From positions 1-21,318 of the forward strand of contig JAABPT010000171.1 in assembly GCA_011391855.1 (NCBI GenBank): a DNA stretch of 21,318 nucleotides, given 5' to 3'. This document shows positions 1 through 6,139 of this stretch, one piece after another. The stretch comes from Burkholderiales bacterium. GTDB lineage: Bacteria > Pseudomonadota > Gammaproteobacteria > Burkholderiales > Burkholderiaceae_C. The notes beneath the pieces are model-generated. The model saw only the letters and a list, made by a program, of their open reading frames with translations, made no database searches and was not told the origin of the DNA. The position numbers were made by a program, and so were the translations under genes. Within the stretch, counting starts at the first letter, position 1; each line of letters begins with the position of its first letter.

Positions 1-882
1 AAGGTCTTCATCACCGACTGGACCGACGCGCGCATGGTGCCGGTGGAAGCCGGGCCGTTCCACCTGGACGACTACGTTGAATACGTGCAGGACTTCATTC
101 GCCACATCGGCCCCGAGGCGCATGTGATCTCGGTCTGCCAGCCCACCGTGCCGGTGCTGGCTGCGGTTTCGCTGATGGCCAGCCGCGGCGAGCCCACGCC
201 GCGCACGATGACCATGATGGGCGGCCCCATCGATGCCCGCAAGAGCCCCACCAGCGTCAACGACCTGGCCGTCAACAAGAGCCACAGCTGGTTCGAGAAC
301 AACGTCATCCAGCGCGTGCCGCCCAACTACCCTGGCGCCGGCCGGCGCGTCTACCCGGGTTTCCTGCAGTTCACCGGCTTCGTGGCCATGAACCCGAACC
401 GCCACGTCTCCAGTCACTACGACTATTTCCAGGACCTGGTTCGCGGCGACGGCGACAGCGCCGAAGCGCACCGCCAGTTCTACGATGAATACAACGCCGT
501 GCTGGACATGCCGGCTGAGTACTACCTGGACACCATCAAGACCGTGTTCCAAGACTTCGCGCTCGTCAACGGCACCTGGGTCGTGCGCGACGAACCCGTG
601 CGGCCGCAAGACATCACCACCACCGCGCTGCTGACCATCGAGGGTGAGCTCGACGACATCTCCGGCGCCGGCCAGACGCGCGCTGCGCACGAGCTGTGCG
701 AAGGCATCCCCAAGGGGCGCCAGTTCCACTACGACGCCAAGGGCGCCGGCCACTACGGCATCTTCTCGGGCCGCCGCTGGCGCGAGAAGGTCTATCCGGA
801 GGTGCGCGGCTTCATCTATCGCTTCGGCGGCGAGACGATGAACCTGGCCCCTGCAGCGTCGGCGAAGAAGGCACGCGCCTGA
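1..882 (+). CDS. phaZ: Intracellular poly(3-hydroxybutyrate) depolymerase, 5'-truncated by window edge
   Basis: This is the C-terminal 293 residues of a PhaZ1-type intracellular PHB depolymerase, which degrades amorphous PHB granules in the cytoplasm. The frame is open from base 1, so the start lies outside the window. The nucleophile is a Cys in a VCQP motif (window residue 46, bases 136-138), replacing the usual lipase-box Ser. Asp218 in GELDD and His251 in GAGHYG complete the triad. These three positions match my recollection of Cys183/Asp355/His388 in the Ralstonia eutropha enzyme with one constant offset of 137, so about 137 residues are missing and the core has no indels. The gene ends 10 bp before the RnfB-like gene, in the same direction. 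The family assignment is firm; granule binding is inferred from the family. Confidence 0.93.
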   Translation, partial: KVFITDWTDARMVPVEAGPFHLDDYVEYVQDFIRHIGPEAHVISVCQPTVPVLAAVSLMASRGEPTPRTMTMMGGPIDARKSPTSVNDLAVNKSHSWFENNVIQRVPPNYPGAGRRVYPGFLQFTGFVAMNPNRHVSSHYDYFQDLVRGDGDSAEAHRQFYDEYNAVLDMPAEYYLDTIKTVFQDFALVNGTWVVRDEPVRPQDITTTALLTIEGELDDISGAGQTRAAHELCEGIPKGRQFHYDAKGAGHYGIFSGRRWREKVYPEVRGFIYRFGGETMNLAPAASAKKARA

Positions 883-892
883 TAATCGGGCG

Positions 893-1594
893 GTGATTCC
901 GCCCGCTGCCGCCGCGCCCCAGGCCCCCACCCTCGCCGAGCGGCTGGACGCGGCGCTGCCGCAAACGCAGTGCACTCGCTGCGGCTACCCCGACTGCCGC
1001 GGTTACGCGCAAGCCATGGCCGACGGCAGCGCCGACATCAACCGCTGCCCGCCCGGCGGCGCCGAAGGCATCCTTCGGCTGGCGGCCCTCACCGGCCGCC
1101 CCGTCCTGCCGCTGGACCCCTCACGCGGCAGCGAAGGCCCGCGCGCGCTGGCCGTCATCGACGAAGCCTGGTGCATCGGCTGCACGCTGTGCATCAAGGC
1201 CTGCCCGGTCGACTGCATCATAGGGGCGTCCAAGCTCATGCATACCGTGATCGACCCGCTGTGCACCGGCTGCGAGCTGTGCGTGCCGGTGTGCCCGGTG
1301 GACTGCATCGCCATGGTGCCGGTCACCGGCACCCGCACCGGCTGGCAGGCCTGGAGTGCGGCACAGGCCGACGAGGCGCGCGAGCGCTATGCCTTCCACC
1401 AGTGGCGGCTGCAGCGCGAGCTGCGCGAGAACGACGAACGACTGGCGGCGCGGGCCGAAGCCAAGCTGGCCGATCTGGCCAGCCAGAGCACGATCACCGA
1501 CCCGGCCGCGCTGGCCGCCAAGCGCGCGGTCATCGAAGCCGCGCGCCAGCGCGCGCGCGACCGCCAGGCCGCGGCCGACAACGATGACGCCTGA
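893..1594 (+). CDS. rnfB: RnfB/RsxB-like iron-sulfur protein without membrane anchor
   Basis: A 233-residue electron-transfer protein with a GTG start. Residues 27-52 hold the RnfB-type 4Fe-4S motif (Cys27, 30, 35, 52, with CGYPDC). Two ferredoxin motifs follow (Cys94/97/100 with Cys104 and 108; Cys124/127/130 with Cys134 and 138), suggesting two further 4Fe-4S clusters. Residues 160-233 form an Ala/Arg/Glu-rich, probably helical tail. Enterobacterial RsxB begins with a hydrophobic anchor; this protein does not, and phaZ leaves no room upstream to encode one. No other rnf genes are in the window. The gene overlaps nth by 11 bp, and an rnf-nth association is known from E. coli (rsxABCDGE-nth). 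A soluble ferredoxin, perhaps supplying electrons to Fe-S or SoxR-type targets, is inference. Confidence 0.85.
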   Translation: MIPPAAAAPQAPTLAERLDAALPQTQCTRCGYPDCRGYAQAMADGSADINRCPPGGAEGILRLAALTGRPVLPLDPSRGSEGPRALAVIDEAWCIGCTLCIKACPVDCIIGASKLMHTVIDPLCTGCELCVPVCPVDCIAMVPVTGTRTGWQAWSAAQADEARERYAFHQWRLQRELRENDERLAARAEAKLADLASQSTITDPAALAAKRAVIEAARQRARDRQAAADNDDA

Positions 1595-2234
1595 CGCCGT
1601 CGAAACCTTCTTCGCCACGCTGGCCGCCGCCAACCCGCGGCCGCAGACCGAACTCGAATTCACCAATGTCTTCGAACTGCTGGCCGCCGTGCTGCTGTCG
1701 GCGCAGGCCACCGACGTCAGCGTCAACAAGGCCACGAAGACCTTGTTCGCGCTGGCGCCGACGCCGCAGAAGATGGTGGACCTGGGCGTGGAACGTGTCA
1801 CCGAACTCATCCGCACCATCGGCCTGTTCCGCACCAAGGCGGCCAACCTGGTCGCGACCAGCCGCATCCTGGTGCAGCGCCACGGCGGCGAAGTGCCGCG
1901 CGCGCGCGAGGAACTCGAAGCCCTGCCCGGCGTCGGTCGCAAGACCGCCAACGTGGTGTTGAATGTCGCTTTCGGCGAACCGACCATGGCCGTGGACACG
2001 CATATCTTCCGCGTTGCCAATCGCACCGGCATGGCGCCGGGCAGCAACCCGCTGGAGGTGGAAACGAAGCTGCTGCAGCGTGTGCCCGAGCGCTGGCGTG
2101 TGGACGCCCATCACTGGCTCATCTTGCACGGCCGTTACGTGTGTCTGGCACGCGCGCCGCGCTGCGACGCCTGCACCGTGCGCCGCTGGTGCGACCTGGG
2201 CGCTCCTACAATGCCGGCCGGGGAGAGGCGATGA
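1584..2234 (+). CDS. nth: Endonuclease III (DNA glycosylase/AP lyase)
   Basis: A 216-residue base-excision repair enzyme that removes oxidised pyrimidines and cleaves the abasic site. The helix-hairpin-helix is LPGVGRKTANVV at about 114-125. Catalytic Lys120 and Asp138 (in VDTHIFRV) fall at the same numbers as in the E. coli enzyme. The C-terminal 4Fe-4S cluster ligands are Cys187, 194, 197 and 203 (C-x6-C-x2-C-x5-C), again identical in position. The ATG at 1584 was chosen because it gives the standard length; the reading frame stays open upstream inside rnfB. The 11-bp overlap with rnfB suggests coupled translation. The 3' end carries a possible internal promoter (TACAAT, 2207-2212) for the next two genes. 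Confidence 0.96.
   Translation: MTPDAVETFFATLAAANPRPQTELEFTNVFELLAAVLLSAQATDVSVNKATKTLFALAPTPQKMVDLGVERVTELIRTIGLFRTKAANLVATSRILVQRHGGEVPRAREELEALPGVGRKTANVVLNVAFGEPTMAVDTHIFRVANRTGMAPGSNPLEVETKLLQRVPERWRVDAHHWLILHGRYVCLARAPRCDACTVRRWCDLGAPTMPAGERR
2207..2212 (+). promoter_or_regulatory. Possible -10 element inside the 3' end of nth
   Basis: TACAAT lies 24 bp before the start of the ZapB-like gene. No convincing -35 hexamer is visible 16-18 bp upstream, so it is only a candidate promoter that would let the ZapB-like gene and zapA be expressed apart from nth. Confidence 0.3.
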
Positions 2235-2235
2235 A

Positions 2236-2469
2236 ATGGCCAAGCTCGAAGACCTTGCCGAACGGGTGGACAGGCTGGTGCTGCGGCACCAGGAGCTCAA
2301 GCGCAGCAGCGCGCTCGTCGAACAGCAGTTGCAGGCCGTGACCGCCGAGCGCGACAGCCTGCGGTCGCGCCTGCATGCGGCGCGCGCCCGGGTCGACGCC
2401 CTGCTCGAGCGGCTGCCCGCCGAGGCAGCACCGGCCGCCAGCGCCGCGCAGAAAGAGAGCCCGCCTTGA
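2236..2469 (+). CDS. TIGR02449-like (ZapB-like) small coiled-coil protein
   Basis: A 77-residue protein starting MAKLEDLAERVDRLV. Heptad-spaced Leu/Val residues through about residue 62 predict a single coiled coil, followed by an Ala/Pro-rich tail. It has no signal peptide or membrane segment. The size, the coiled coil and the position directly upstream of zapA fit the TIGR02449 family of ZapB-like proteins, which I recall as zapA neighbours. The start codon is 1 bp after the nth stop and is preceded by GGGAGAGG, a good ribosome binding site; an earlier ATG at 2231 is in another frame. A role in Z-ring organisation is inferred from size and context only. Confidence 0.75.
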   Translation: MAKLEDLAERVDRLVLRHQELKRSSALVEQQLQAVTAERDSLRSRLHAARARVDALLERLPAEAAPAASAAQKESPP

Positions 2470-2783
2470 AGCAGCTCGAAGTCACGATCCTCGGCCAAGT
2501 CTACGTGCTGGCCTGCCCCGAGGGTGGCGAAACACTGATTGCCGCCGCCGTGTCACGCGTGGACCAGGAGATGACCGCCATCCGCAGCGCCGGCAAGGTG
2601 AAGGCGCGCGAACGCATCGCCGTGCTGGCGGCGCTGAACCTGGCCTACCAGCTGGCCGAGCGCGCGGCGGCGCCGCCGGCCGCCGCACCCGCACACGACC
2701 GGTCGGCGCCAGGGAACAGCGGCATCGACGCGTTGATCCGGCGTGTCGACGAAGCACTCGGCGACGACGGCCAGCTTCTGTGA
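2466..2783 (+). CDS. zapA: Cell division protein ZapA
   Basis: A 105-residue FtsZ-associated protein that bundles FtsZ filaments at midcell. The N-terminus (MKQLEVTILGQVYVLACPEGGE) has the typical ZapA beta-hairpin pattern, in which the protein names itself by a V-x-I-G-x-x-Y/F run and a C-P-x-G turn. The central stretch, about residues 23-65, is helical (VDQEM..IRSAGKVKARERIAVLAALNLAYQL). An Ala/Pro linker at about 67-80 precedes a short C-terminal helix. The start is TTG, overlapping the upstream stop by 4 bp (TTGA), so translation is probably coupled. 6S RNA follows, as in the zapA-ssrS arrangement of other proteobacteria. Confidence 0.9.
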   Translation: MKQLEVTILGQVYVLACPEGGETLIAAAVSRVDQEMTAIRSAGKVKARERIAVLAALNLAYQLAERAAAPPAAAPAHDRSAPGNSGIDALIRRVDEALGDDGQLL

Positions 2784-2804
2784 ACTCTGGCGCAAACGCC
2801 GTTC

Positions 2805-2821
2805 ACCCGCTGGGCGCGGGT
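2805..2821 (+). other. Hairpin just upstream of the 6S RNA -10 element
   Basis: A perfect 6-bp stem, ACCCGC (2805-2810) and GCGGGT (2816-2821), with a 5-nt loop. It lies 21 bp after the zapA stop and ends 7 bp before the TAGAAT -10. It has no T tract. It might weakly terminate or stabilise the zapA transcript, or affect the 6S promoter. Confidence 0.35.
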
Positions 2822-2828
2822 GCAGGTC

Positions 2829-2834
2829 TAGAAT
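2829..2834 (+). promoter_or_regulatory. -10 element of the 6S RNA promoter
   Basis: TAGAAT sits about 8 bp before the expected 5' end of 6S RNA (about 2840-2843). The expected -35 position does not match TTGACA well. The position relative to the RNA is the main support. Confidence 0.55.
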
Positions 2835-2839
2835 CGCTT

Positions 2840-3019
2840 CGTCCGTTGTGATCGCGTGGGTTTTTAATTTCCTTGAACCGATGGTCAATGACCAAGGGCT
2901 TGGAATATCGCCGGGCTGGTGTGAGCGTCTCGCGTCAGATGAACCCGAAACCCGGCTGACCTCGCCCACCTGAACTTCCCCTTGGGTTCAGGAATGTGGC
3001 TCACGGTTCACAGCGGACA
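2840..3019 (+). ncRNA. ssrS: 6S RNA, regulator of sigma70 RNA polymerase
   Basis: 6S RNA mimics an open promoter and holds sigma70 holoenzyme in stationary phase. It is recognised here by position after zapA, by length of about 180 nt, and by fold. The closing stem is CCGTTGTGA (2843-2851) with TCACAGCGG (3008-3016), one G-U pair, continued by CGTG (2855-2858) with CACG (3002-3005). An inner stem pairs TGAACC (2874-2879) with GGTTCA (2985-2990), plus CC/GG outside a bulged T. The 5' segment TTGAACCGAT matches the conserved E. coli CTGAGCCGAT, and the 3' segment near 2970-2992 resembles the E. coli ACCUUGAACCAAGGGUUCA stretch. The ends are estimated from the closing stem, to within a few bases. 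Confidence 0.88.
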
Positions 3020-3030
3020 CCTTACACCCC

Positions 3031-3495
3031 ATGCCCCGACACTGGCTCATGAAGAGCGAGCCCGCCGAGGCTTCCATCGACGACCTCGCCCGCGCGCCGC
3101 AGCAGACGCTGCCCTGGACCGGCGTGCGCAACTATCAGGCGCGCAATTTCATGCGCGACCAGATGCAGCCGGGCGACGACGTGCTTTTCTACCACTCGTC
3201 CTGCGCCGAGCCCGGCATTGCCGGGCTGGCCCGCGTGGCGGGCCGAGCGCAACCGGACGCGACGCAGTTCGATCCCGCCAGCCCCTACTTCGACGCCCGG
3301 TCCACGCCCGAGCAGCCGCGCTGGCTGCAGGTCGACGTGGCGCTGGTGCGCAAGACGCGACTGCTCTCGCTGGCCGAGATGCGCGCCTGCCCCGAACTGG
3401 CCACGCTGCAGGTGCTGCGGCGTGGCAACCGGCTGTCCATCACCCCGGTGACCGAAGCCGAGTGGCAGGCCGTGCTCGCCCTGCTGGGAGCCTGA
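3031..3495 (+). CDS. EVE domain-containing protein (Thy28-like)
   Basis: A 154-residue single-domain protein. The opening HWLMKSEPAEASIDDL, followed by WTGVRNYQARNFMR and GDDVLFYHS, is the characteristic N-terminal half of the EVE family, whose PUA-like fold is thought to bind modified bases in RNA or DNA. The domain fills the whole chain, with no signal peptide or transmembrane segment. The start is the ATG that gives the family's usual N-terminus, only about 12 bp after the estimated 3' end of 6S RNA, so readthrough from the 6S promoter could express it. Biological role and substrate are unknown. It is followed by a GC-rich repeat rather than a classic terminator. Confidence 0.9.
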   Translation: MPRHWLMKSEPAEASIDDLARAPQQTLPWTGVRNYQARNFMRDQMQPGDDVLFYHSSCAEPGIAGLARVAGRAQPDATQFDPASPYFDARSTPEQPRWLQVDVALVRKTRLLSLAEMRACPELATLQVLRRGNRLSITPVTEAEWQAVLALLGA

Positions 3496-3499
3496 AGTG

Positions 3500-3575
3500 A
3501 AGCCCCCACGCTCGCTCGCGCTCGCTGCCCCCCGAGGGGGCGCTCAGTGGCTTCGGACGGCCGGGCGCCACTGAG
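3500..3575. repeat. GC-rich intergenic repeat ending in a 9-bp hairpin
   Basis: The segment begins AAGCCCCCACGCTCG, continues as a CGCTCG-rich stretch, then forms GCCCCC (3527-3532)/GGGGGC (3536-3541) with a CGA loop. A second hairpin pairs CTCAGTGGC (3543-3551) perfectly with GCCACTGAG (3567-3575). I recall very similar AAGCCCCCACGCT...GCCCCCCGAGGGGGC elements scattered between genes in Comamonadaceae, but only this copy is in the window, so dispersal cannot be shown here. It fills nearly the whole gap between the EVE gene and the TauE/SafE gene. Confidence 0.65.
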
Positions 3576-4397
3576 GTGCTGCCCGATATCGGCTGGGTCC
3601 TGGTCGCCCAGTTGCTGGCGCTGGGAGCGGCCGTGGGTTTTCTGGCCGGACTGCTGGGCATCGGCGGCGGCATGATGATGGTGCCGGTGATGACGCTGCT
3701 GCTGTCGCAGCGCGGCGTCGAACCCGGTCATGCGGTGAAGATGGCCATCGCCACCTCGATGGCCACGATCCTCTTCACCTCACTGTCCAGCGTGCGTGAA
3801 CATCACCGGCTGGGTGCCGTGCGCTGGGACCTGGCCGCCACGCTGTCGCCCGGCATCGTGCTCGGCGGCCTGGCCGCGGGGGCCGGCGCCTTTGCGGTGC
3901 TCAAGGGGCAGGGGCTGGCGCTATTTTTCGCGGTGTTCATCGGCTGGTCGGCGCTGCGCATGCTGCGCAACCGCCCGCCGCGCGCCGGCCGCCAGCTGCC
4001 CGGGCGCGCCGGGCAGACCGCCGTGGGCGCCGGCATCGGCTTTGCTTCGGGACTGCTGGGCGCCGGCGGTGCGTTTCTGTCGGTGCCCTTCATGACTTGG
4101 TGCAACGTGCCGGTGCGCCAGGCGGTAGGCACCAGTGCAGCGCTGGGCTTCCCCATCGCCGCGGCCAGCACCTTAGGCTACGCGGTCAGTGGCTGGAACC
4201 TGCCCGCCGCCTTGCCCGGCGCCGCGGGTTACTTCTACCTGCCTGCGCTGGCCGTGGTGGCGCTGGCGAGCATCAGCCTGGCACCGCTGGGCGCGCGAAC
4301 CGCGCAGCGCATCGACGTGCGGCTGCTCAAGAGGATCTTTGCCGTGATGCTGCTGGGCCTGGCTGCCACGATGCTGCACAAGGCCTGGTTCGGCTGA
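3576..4397 (+). CDS. TauE/SafE family permease (sulfite exporter-like)
   Basis: A 273-residue inner-membrane protein with about eight hydrophobic segments. It shows the family's internal duplication: GFLAGLLGIGGGMMMVPVM at 21-39 and GFASGLLGAGGAFLSVPFM at 155-173, each a Gly-rich loop before a transmembrane helix. The family moves organic or sulfur anions across the membrane; the substrate cannot be told from sequence. The GTG at 3576 is the first start codon after an in-frame stop at 3498. It has no Shine-Dalgarno sequence and follows directly on a 9-bp hairpin. Later in-frame GTG codons would cut into the first membrane helix, so 3576 is the best choice but not a secure one. It converges on the GGDEF gene with a 35-bp gap. 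Confidence 0.87.
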   Translation: MLPDIGWVLVAQLLALGAAVGFLAGLLGIGGGMMMVPVMTLLLSQRGVEPGHAVKMAIATSMATILFTSLSSVREHHRLGAVRWDLAATLSPGIVLGGLAAGAGAFAVLKGQGLALFFAVFIGWSALRMLRNRPPRAGRQLPGRAGQTAVGAGIGFASGLLGAGGAFLSVPFMTWCNVPVRQAVGTSAALGFPIAAASTLGYAVSGWNLPAALPGAAGYFYLPALAVVALASISLAPLGARTAQRIDVRLLKRIFAVMLLGLAATMLHKAWFG

Positions 4398-4432
4398 AAG
4401 CCCTGCCGGCGTGGCCGATGGCGGCGACGCGC

Positions 4433-5449
4433 TCAGCTCGACTCGAACCGTATCGCGGCCAGCGTGACGTGGTTGCCGCCGCGGCGCTGGGCCTCGGCCA
4501 GCGCGGCCTCGCAGGCCTGCACCAGGCTTTCCTGGGTGTGCGCCGTGTGCGGAAAGCTGGCCACGCCCATGGCCACGGTGAAGCCCAGTTCCTGCCCTTC
4601 GTGCACCACGATCTGCGTTGCGCACTTGCGGCGCACGCCCTCCATGCGCGCATGCGCGGTGGCCAGCCCCACGCCCGAGAGCAGCACGGCGAAGCGCCGG
4701 TCGTCGTAGCGGCAGGAAGCGTCCATCGCTCGCGTGCCGCTGCGCAGCAGCCGTCCCATGGCCTCGAGCAGGCAGCGCTCGCCCTCGGCGCCCAGCGCCA
4801 GCACCCTTTCGCCGGGGGGGTCGAGTTCGATGAAGACGATGGCAAATTCGCGGTGCTCGCGGGTGGAGAGATCGACCTCGCGGCGCAACTGGTCCTCGAA
4901 GTGGGCGCGCCGGTACAAGCCCGAGTCGGGATCGCGCAGCGCCTGGTCGGCAATTTCGCGCCGCAGCAGGTCGTTGGCTTGCTGCTGCTGTTCGATCTGC
5001 ACCAGCGCGGCGCGCAACTGCGCCTCGCGCTGCAGTTCGAGCGCCTGGTCGGTCCAGACGCTGCACAACCAGCGGCGCCCGGCCTCGTCGGCCGCACTCA
5101 GCATGCGGAGCACCGAAAATTCACGCCGCACTCCGCCCCATTCGAAACGGTGCTCGCTGGCCAGCGGCGCGCCATGCGTCAGCGCCGTTTGCTCGGCAGC
5201 GCGCAGCGCGGTGGCCAGCGGTGCGTCGAACAGTTCGGCGTTGCTGCGTCCCAGCACGTCGGCCAGCGGGCGGCGCAGGAACTCCGCCATGGCCGGGTTG
5301 ACATAGGCATAGCGACCGTCGGCGGCGCCCTGCACGGCAAGCAGGTCGCCGCGGCGCGACAGCAAGGCCGGCAGCAGGCCGCCCAGCAGTCGCAGCAGCG
5401 CCGGCTCGGTGAGTGGTGTGCCGGTCGGCAGTTCGAGCGTCGTGGTCAT
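4433..5449 (-). CDS. PAS-GGDEF protein with degenerate catalytic motif
   Basis: A 338-residue cytoplasmic protein with no membrane segment. Residues about 30-135 look like a PAS sensor domain (DGRYAYVNPAMAEFL, then LGRSNAELFD). Residues about 136-170 form a Gln/Glu/Arg-rich coiled coil (VQIEQQQQANDLL). Residues about 171-335 are GGDEF-like: DPDSGLYRRAHFEDQL corresponds to the DxLTGLxNR entry, and the C-terminal MGVASFP and ALAEAQRRGGNHV motifs are present. The catalytic GG(D/E)EF position reads DDRRF (249-253), and the metal/substrate region is FIELDPPGER instead of the usual DxDxFKxxND. Diguanylate cyclase activity is therefore unlikely. The start was set at MTTTLEL because the in-frame extension to 5551 is low-complexity. 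Confidence 0.85.
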   Translation of the reverse strand: MTTTLELPTGTPLTEPALLRLLGGLLPALLSRRGDLLAVQGAADGRYAYVNPAMAEFLRRPLADVLGRSNAELFDAPLATALRAAEQTALTHGAPLASEHRFEWGGVRREFSVLRMLSAADEAGRRWLCSVWTDQALELQREAQLRAALVQIEQQQQANDLLRREIADQALRDPDSGLYRRAHFEDQLRREVDLSTREHREFAIVFIELDPPGERVLALGAEGERCLLEAMGRLLRSGTRAMDASCRYDDRRFAVLLSGVGLATAHARMEGVRRKCATQIVVHEGQELGFTVAMGVASFPHTAHTQESLVQACEAALAEAQRRGGNHVTLAAIRFESS

Positions 5450-5541
5450 GTCTGGAGCGAGAGGGAAACGGTCGCAGGCGGGTCGAAGGCAAGCGGTGGC
5501 TAGCGGTAGAAGCTGCCACACCATCTTGGTGCGACGAGGCC

Positions 5542-5557
5542 TGTAGATCAAGCTACA
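5542..5557. promoter_or_regulatory. Short inverted repeat TGTAG-N6-CTACA
   Basis: Perfect 5-bp arms with a 6-nt spacer, about 93 bp upstream of the GGDEF start on its strand. The size and symmetry suit a dimeric regulator, but short arms can arise by chance. Confidence 0.2.
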
Positions 5558-5636
5558 TCGGCATTCTCGCCCCTAGTTTGACCCCGCCCCCGCACGGGTG
5601 CCGGTGGTCGAGCCTGCAACCGCCCAACCCGCGCCT

Positions 5637-5680
5637 GGCTCGGGGCTGGCTCGGGGCTGGCTTGGGCCCGGCTCGGGTCC
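5637..5680. repeat. Four 11-bp tandem repeats upstream of rpsU
   Basis: Two exact units of GGCTCGGGGCT (5637-5647 and 5648-5658) are followed by GGCTTGGGCCC (5659-5669) and GGCTCGGGTCC (5670-5680). The period is one helical turn. The array ends about 48 bp before the rpsU -10 element, roughly -60 to -105 relative to the start of transcription. Confidence 0.85.
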
Positions 5681-5728
5681 AATGGGCGACACCCATCGGC
5701 AATCTGGCGCAATCCTCTTCAGGCGGTT

Positions 5729-5734
5729 TATAAT
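5729..5734 (+). promoter_or_regulatory. rpsU promoter -10 element
   Basis: A perfect TATAAT in a GC-rich region, 108 bp upstream of rpsU. The -35 position 17 bp further up (about 5706-5711, GGCGCA) is a poor match, so an extended or activator-assisted promoter is possible. Confidence 0.6.
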
Positions 5735-5841
5735 TTCGGGCTTTGCTGGCCCACCAGCGTTTCGACCCCCCTGGCCGGCCTGTACGGCGGCACAAAGCAG
5801 CGGACCTTCGAGCGCGCACCTTCTGCAGGATTTGCGAGTAC

Positions 5842-6054
5842 ATGACCACCATCCGAGTCAAAGAGAACGAGCCTTTCGATGTGGCCCTGCGCCGCTTCAA
5901 GCGCACCATTGAAAAGATCGGCCTGCTGACCGAGTTGCGCGCCCGCGAGTTTTACGAAAAGCCCACCGCCGAGCGCAAGCGCAAGAAGGCGGCCGCAGTC
6001 AAGCGCCACTTCAAGCGTGTGCGCAGCATGCAGCTGCCCAAGAAGTTGTACTGA
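5842..6054 (+). CDS. rpsU: 30S ribosomal protein S21
   Basis: A 70-residue, strongly basic protein beginning MTTIRVKENEPFDVALRRFKR, the usual S21 N-terminus, and ending in a Lys/Arg-rich tail. It is a late-binding 30S subunit protein needed for efficient initiation on leadered mRNA. The ATG at 5842 was chosen over an in-frame ATG at 5743 because it gives the standard length of 70-71. AGGA at 5827-5830 is the likely ribosome binding site. The perfect TATAAT and the terminator at 6079-6112 suggest a strong, mainly monocistronic transcript with some readthrough into yqeY, its usual partner. Confidence 0.98.
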   Translation: MTTIRVKENEPFDVALRRFKRTIEKIGLLTELRAREFYEKPTAERKRKKAAAVKRHFKRVRSMQLPKKLY

Positions 6055-6078
6055 CCGGCGGCAACCCCGGACCTCTGG

Positions 6079-6112
6079 AGCCCGCGCGGGTCGCCGCAGC
6101 GGGCTTCTTTCA
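6079..6112 (+). terminator. Rho-independent terminator after rpsU
   Basis: The stem AGCCCGC (6079-6085)/GCGGGCT (6099-6105) has a 13-nt loop and is followed by the T-rich TCTTT. It lies 25 bp past the rpsU stop and upstream of yqeY, so it may partly attenuate yqeY. Confidence 0.75.
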
Positions 6113-6139
6113 TTGGCTTTCCTGGCACGAGGCAGCGAC

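Larger units (their letters stand above)
5450..5841. other. 392-bp intergenic region between GGDEF gene and rpsU
   Basis: No convincing gene is seen here. It is the divergent upstream region of both neighbours. It holds a short inverted repeat (TGTAG at 5542-5546, CTACA at 5553-5557), a four-unit 11-bp tandem repeat (5637-5680) and the rpsU -10 element (5729-5734). The rpsU leader is about 100 nt. Confidence 0.7.

Noticed and set aside
4097..5503. A 468-codon open frame on the plus strand
   Set aside because: It overlaps the end of the TauE/SafE gene out of frame and is antisense to the GGDEF gene, which has clear domain motifs.
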